A DNA stretch of 64,000 nt from TOLSYN sp963849065 (GTDB lineage: Bacteria > Acidobacteriota > Terriglobia > Terriglobales > Acidobacteriaceae): the NCBI GenBank assembly GCA_963849065.1, contig CAWKFM010000004.1, positions 372,001 to 436,000 on the forward strand, given 5' to 3'. Numbering within the stretch: position 1 is the stretch's first letter; each line of letters begins with the position of its first letter. Below are positions 61,007 to 64,000 of the stretch, piece after piece. A model generated the notes under the pieces. It was not told the origin of the DNA, ran no database searches, and saw nothing but the letters and a program-made list of their open reading frames with translations. A program made the translations under genes and the position numbers.

Positions 61007-64000
61007 CTAACGTATCACCCCAGCGCTTGCCGCACGCCGCAGATCCAGCGTCAGCGGAAACTCTGGATTCTCCTCGATCGGTGGCACAACCATAGAACCC
61101 GGTGTGTGCCCGAAGGCGAAAAAGCGCGCCATTCGGCGAGCCTCAGCCTCGTTCGAGTTAACCGGGATCGTATCATAGCTGCGCCCTCCGGGATGCGCCA
61201 CGTGGTAGGTGCATCCTCCCACCGAACGCCCCGCCGCAAGATTGACCACATCGAACACCAGCGGCGTATGCACCGGAATGGTGGGATGCAGGCAGCGCGG
61301 CGGCTGCCACGCGCGATAGCGCACGCCGCAGACAAACTCTCCGTTGGTGCCCGTGGGATGCAGCGGCAGCCGGCGGCCGTTGCAGGTAACCGCGTAGCGC
61401 TCGCTCACCAGGCCGCGCACCCGCACCTGAATGCGCTCCACCGACGAATCCACGAAACGGGTCGTCCCGCTGGTGCCAGGTTCCTCGCCCAGCACATTCC
61501 ACGGTTCGATCGCCTGCCGGAGCTCGACCTCAACACCCTCGTAGCAGACCCGTCCGAAGACCGGGAAGCGGAACTCCTTGTGCGGATCAAACCACTCGGA
61601 TTCAAACCCGTAACCCGCCTGCTGCAGCTCCGAGATGACCCAGCGGAAATCCTTTTCGACGAAGTACGGCAGCAGAAACAGATCGTGCAGCCGCGTACCC
61701 CAGCGGATCGGAGTCTCCTCGTAGGGCGAGCGCCAGAAGCGAGCCACCAGAGCGCGCAGCAGCAGCTGCTGGGCCAGGCTCATCCGCGCATGGGGAGGCA
61801 TCTCAAAGGCGCGCAGTTCCACCAGTCCCAGCCGCCCCGTGGCGCTGTCGGGAGAGTACAGCTTGTCGATGCAGAACTCGGCGCGATGCGTATTGCCGGT
61901 CACATCGACCAGAAGATTGCGGAACAGCCGGTCCACCAGCCACAGCGGAAGCCCGTACGGATTGGCGTCTTTGAGCTGGTTAAACGCGATCTCCAGCTCA
62001 TAGATCGCATCGGCGCGGGTTTCATCCACTCGTGGTGCCTGACTGGTGGGACCGATAAAGGTGCCCGAGAACAGGTAGGAGAGCGAGGGATGATTCAGCC
62101 AGTAACCCACCAGGCTCTTCAGCAGGTCGGGACGGCGCAGAAACGGGCTGTCGGCCGGGGTCGGGCCGCCCAGCACCATGTGGTTACCGCCGCCGGTGCC
62201 GGTGTGGCGGCCATCCAGCATGAATTTTTCCGTGCCCAAGCGGCTCAGCCGCGCCTGCTCGTAGAGCGTCGTGGTGTTTTCCGCAAGCTCGCGCCAGCTG
62301 GCGGAGGGCTGAATATTCACCTCGATGACGCCGGGGTCCGGTGTGACCTTCAGCATCCGCACCCGCCAGTCGAAGGGCGGCGGGTAGCCTTCAATGCAGA
62401 CCGGCATCTTGAGCTTGGCCGCCGTGTCCTCAATCGAGGCCACCAGATCCACGAAATCCTCCGCCGAGTTCACCGGCGGCAGGAACAGGTACAGAACTCC
62501 CGCGCGCGCTTCCACGGTCAAAGCCGTACGCACCACGGGCCCAAGCTGGGTGTAGGAATACGGCGAATTACTCTGCCGCCCGCGCTGTTGCGCCTGAACC
62601 CCGTACCCCCGGACCCAGGAATCAAACGGCTTGGGCGGAGGTGGTAACGGCGAGGCTGGGCCAAGCGGATCGACCTGCCACGGCTGCTGCCTCTCTCCAG
62701 CCGGCTCCCACAGAAGTGATTCCAGCGGCAGACGGAATCCCACTGGGGAATCCCCGGGAATAAGAAAAATATGCCGGGCTCGAAGCATCCACAAACTGGT
62801 CTGCCACTCTGGTCCGTTCTTGCCCCATCCGCGCTGCAGAGGCAAAACAAAACCAACGGGATTGCCGAGTCCGCGCTCGAAGACCCTCCGCAGCCGCTCG
62901 CGCTCCTCGGCGCTCTCCAGTTTGTTCTCCACCGGATCGACGTTGACCGGAAGCTGGCGCTCCTTGAGCAGAAATGCGAGCGGGTCCTCATAAGCGGCAA
63001 CCACCGCCTCGGAATCGACCTTCAGCCGCTCTGACAGTGCCTCGGCAAATTGCAGAGCCTCTTCGCGGCCGTATCCATAGTTGCGGTCGGGTGATGCCTG
63101 CCACTGCGGGTCGCGCCAGAGCGCAAAGCCATCGCTGCGCCAGTAGCAGGTTAGCGCCCATCGCGGCAGCGATTCGCCGGGATACCACTTGCCCTGTCCG
63201 AAGTGCAGCAGGGCACCGGGCGCGAACTTGTCGCGCAGCCGCACCAGCAGATCGTCGGCCAGGCGGCGCTTGTTCGGACCCATCGCCTCCGTATTCCACT
63301 CGTCGCCGTCCATGTCATCCACCGAGACGAAGGTCGGCTCGCCGCCCATGGTGAGCCGGACGTCGCCGGCCGTCAGGTCGGCGTCAATCCGCTCTCCCAG
63401 CTCGTAGATCCGCTGCCACTCTTCATCGGTGTACGGCTTGGTCACCCGCGGGTCTTCGTGGATTCGGGTGACTTTCATCTCATGCTGAAACTCCACCTCG
63501 CAGGGGCTTACCAGGCCGGTGACCGGCGCAGCCGATCCCGGCTCCGGCGTGCCTGCCAGCGGGATATGTCCCTCCCCGGCAAACAGTCCCGAAGTCGGGT
63601 CCAGGCCGATCCAGCCCGCTCCGGGCAGGTACACCTCGGCCCAGGCGTGGAGATCGGTAAAGTCCTCCGACGGCCCCACCGGGCCCTCCAGCGGCTTCAC
63701 ATCCGGCTTCAGCTGAATCAGATACCCGGAAACAAAGCGCGCCGCCAATCCCAGCTGTCGCAGGACTTGCACCAGCAGCCACGCCGAGTCGCGGCAGGAG
63801 CCGCTGGCGAGCTTGAGCGTTTCCTCCGAGGTCTGCACCCCGGGCTCCATCCGCACCACATAGCGGATCTCCCGGTTCAGCTGGGCGTTGAGGTTGACCA
63901 GAAAGTCGATGGTCCGCATCTCCCGCCGGTCGACGGTGGCCAGAAATGCCTTCAGCCTCGGACCCGGAGGCGGTGCCTCCAGGAACAACCCCAGTTCATG
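61007..64000 (-). CDS. transglutaminase-like / DUF2126 protein, 5' end outside the window
   Basis: At least 997 residues are visible. The N-terminal visible part is a transglutaminase core with GSCRDSAWLLVQVLRQLG (Cys), DLHAWAEVYLPGAGWIGLDPTSG (His, Asp). The C-terminal about 750 residues are DUF2126 (RLTMGGEPTFVSVDDMDGDEWNTEA-type block, GTGGGNHMVLGGPTPADSPFLRRPDL). The reading continues past base 64000 as HELGLFLEAPP, so the true start is beyond the window. It is the first gene of the alpha-E/ATP-grasp/transglutaminase operon. Confidence 0.92.
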   Translation of the reverse strand, partial: HELGLFLEAPPPGPRLKAFLATVDRREMRTIDFLVNLNAQLNREIRYVVRMEPGVQTSEETLKLASGSCRDSAWLLVQVLRQLGLAARFVSGYLIQLKPDVKPLEGPVGPSEDFTDLHAWAEVYLPGAGWIGLDPTSGLFAGEGHIPLAGTPEPGSAAPVTGLVSPCEVEFQHEMKVTRIHEDPRVTKPYTDEEWQRIYELGERIDADLTAGDVRLTMGGEPTFVSVDDMDGDEWNTEAMGPNKRRLADDLLVRLRDKFAPGALLHFGQGKWYPGESLPRWALTCYWRSDGFALWRDPQWQASPDRNYGYGREEALQFAEALSERLKVDSEAVVAAYEDPLAFLLKERQLPVNVDPVENKLESAEERERLRRVFERGLGNPVGFVLPLQRGWGKNGPEWQTSLWMLRARHIFLIPGDSPVGFRLPLESLLWEPAGERQQPWQVDPLGPASPLPPPPKPFDSWVRGYGVQAQQRGRQSNSPYSYTQLGPVVRTALTVEARAGVLYLFLPPVNSAEDFVDLVASIEDTAAKLKMPVCIEGYPPPFDWRVRMLKVTPDPGVIEVNIQPSASWRELAENTTTLYEQARLSRLGTEKFMLDGRHTGTGGGNHMVLGGPTPADSPFLRRPDLLKSLVGYWLNHPSLSYLFSGTFIGPTSQAPRVDETRADAIYELEIAFNQLKDANPYGLPLWLVDRLFRNLLVDVTGNTHRAEFCIDKLYSPDSATGRLGLVELRAFEMPPHARMSLAQQLLLRALVARFWRSPYEETPIRWGTRLHDLFLLPYFVEKDFRWVISELQQAGYGFESEWFDPHKEFRFPVFGRVCYEGVEVELRQAIEPWNVLGEEPGTSGTTRFVDSSVERIQVRVRGLVSERYAVTCNGRRLPLHPTGTNGEFVCGVRYRAWQPPRCLHPTIPVHTPLVFDVVNLAAGRSVGGCTYHVAHPGGRSYDTIPVNSNEAEARRMARFFAFGHTPGSMVVPPIEENPEFPLTLDLRRAASAGVIR

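Overview
The window looks like a chromosomal segment of a high-GC, Gram-negative, diazotrophic bacterium, most likely of the Acidobacteriota (Terriglobia-like). Lipid A genes (lpxA, lpxI) show an outer membrane. The nif genes, a secreted protein with an SLPDAP motif, and the overall protein style fit that phylum. No 16S gene is present, so the taxonomic call is inference.

Layout. 0-10.8 kb: housekeeping and envelope genes (phasin-like protein, fabZ-lpxA-lpxI-amidase, MFS exporter, coaA, a membrane glycosyltransferase-like protein, a GAF-ANTAR regulator). 11.3-21.4 kb: a compact Mo-nitrogenase cluster, nifH-D-K-E-N-B, a thioredoxin-like [2Fe-2S] ferredoxin, nifV, and an unknown 103-aa Cys/His protein. 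It has no nifA, nifX, nifU, nifS or nifI. 21.5-30 kb: a secreted protein, glgC, small proteins, an acyl-CoA mutase large subunit with an altered substrate pocket, and metY-metX behind a Met-rich leader ORF and terminator. 30-33.5 kb: a PEGA lipo/secreted protein and a divergent malate-synthase-like enzyme.

33.7-40.6 kb is the most unusual part. It holds a STAS/HATPase/STAS partner-switch set, a PPDK-like protein that lacks the PEP/pyruvate barrel, and an 828-aa fusion of a membrane M50-type (HEIGH) metalloprotease domain to a circularly permuted enolase. In the enolase the barrel comes before the N-terminal capping domain, and every catalytic residue I could align is kept.

40.9-47 kb: tRNA-Ser(GCT), a sensor kinase, small hypothetical genes and a KimA-like permease. 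47.3-54.3 kb: a pgm-tal-pgi-gnd-zwf operon (glucose-phosphate and oxidative pentose phosphate metabolism). 54.7-57.5 kb: an ADP-forming acyl-CoA synthetase fused to a GNAT domain. 57.5-64 kb: a transglutaminase / alpha-E-circularly permuted ATP-grasp / transglutaminase-DUF2126 operon, cut by the window end.

Two near-identical 237-bp elements (1266-1502 and 24275-24511) have CAGGG-type terminal inverted repeats and different 10-bp direct repeats on their flanks. They are MITEs, probably moved by an ISAs1-type transposase. GC skew on the + strand seems to pass from G-rich (0-30 kb) to C-rich (40-64 kb), judged by eye on sampled lines.
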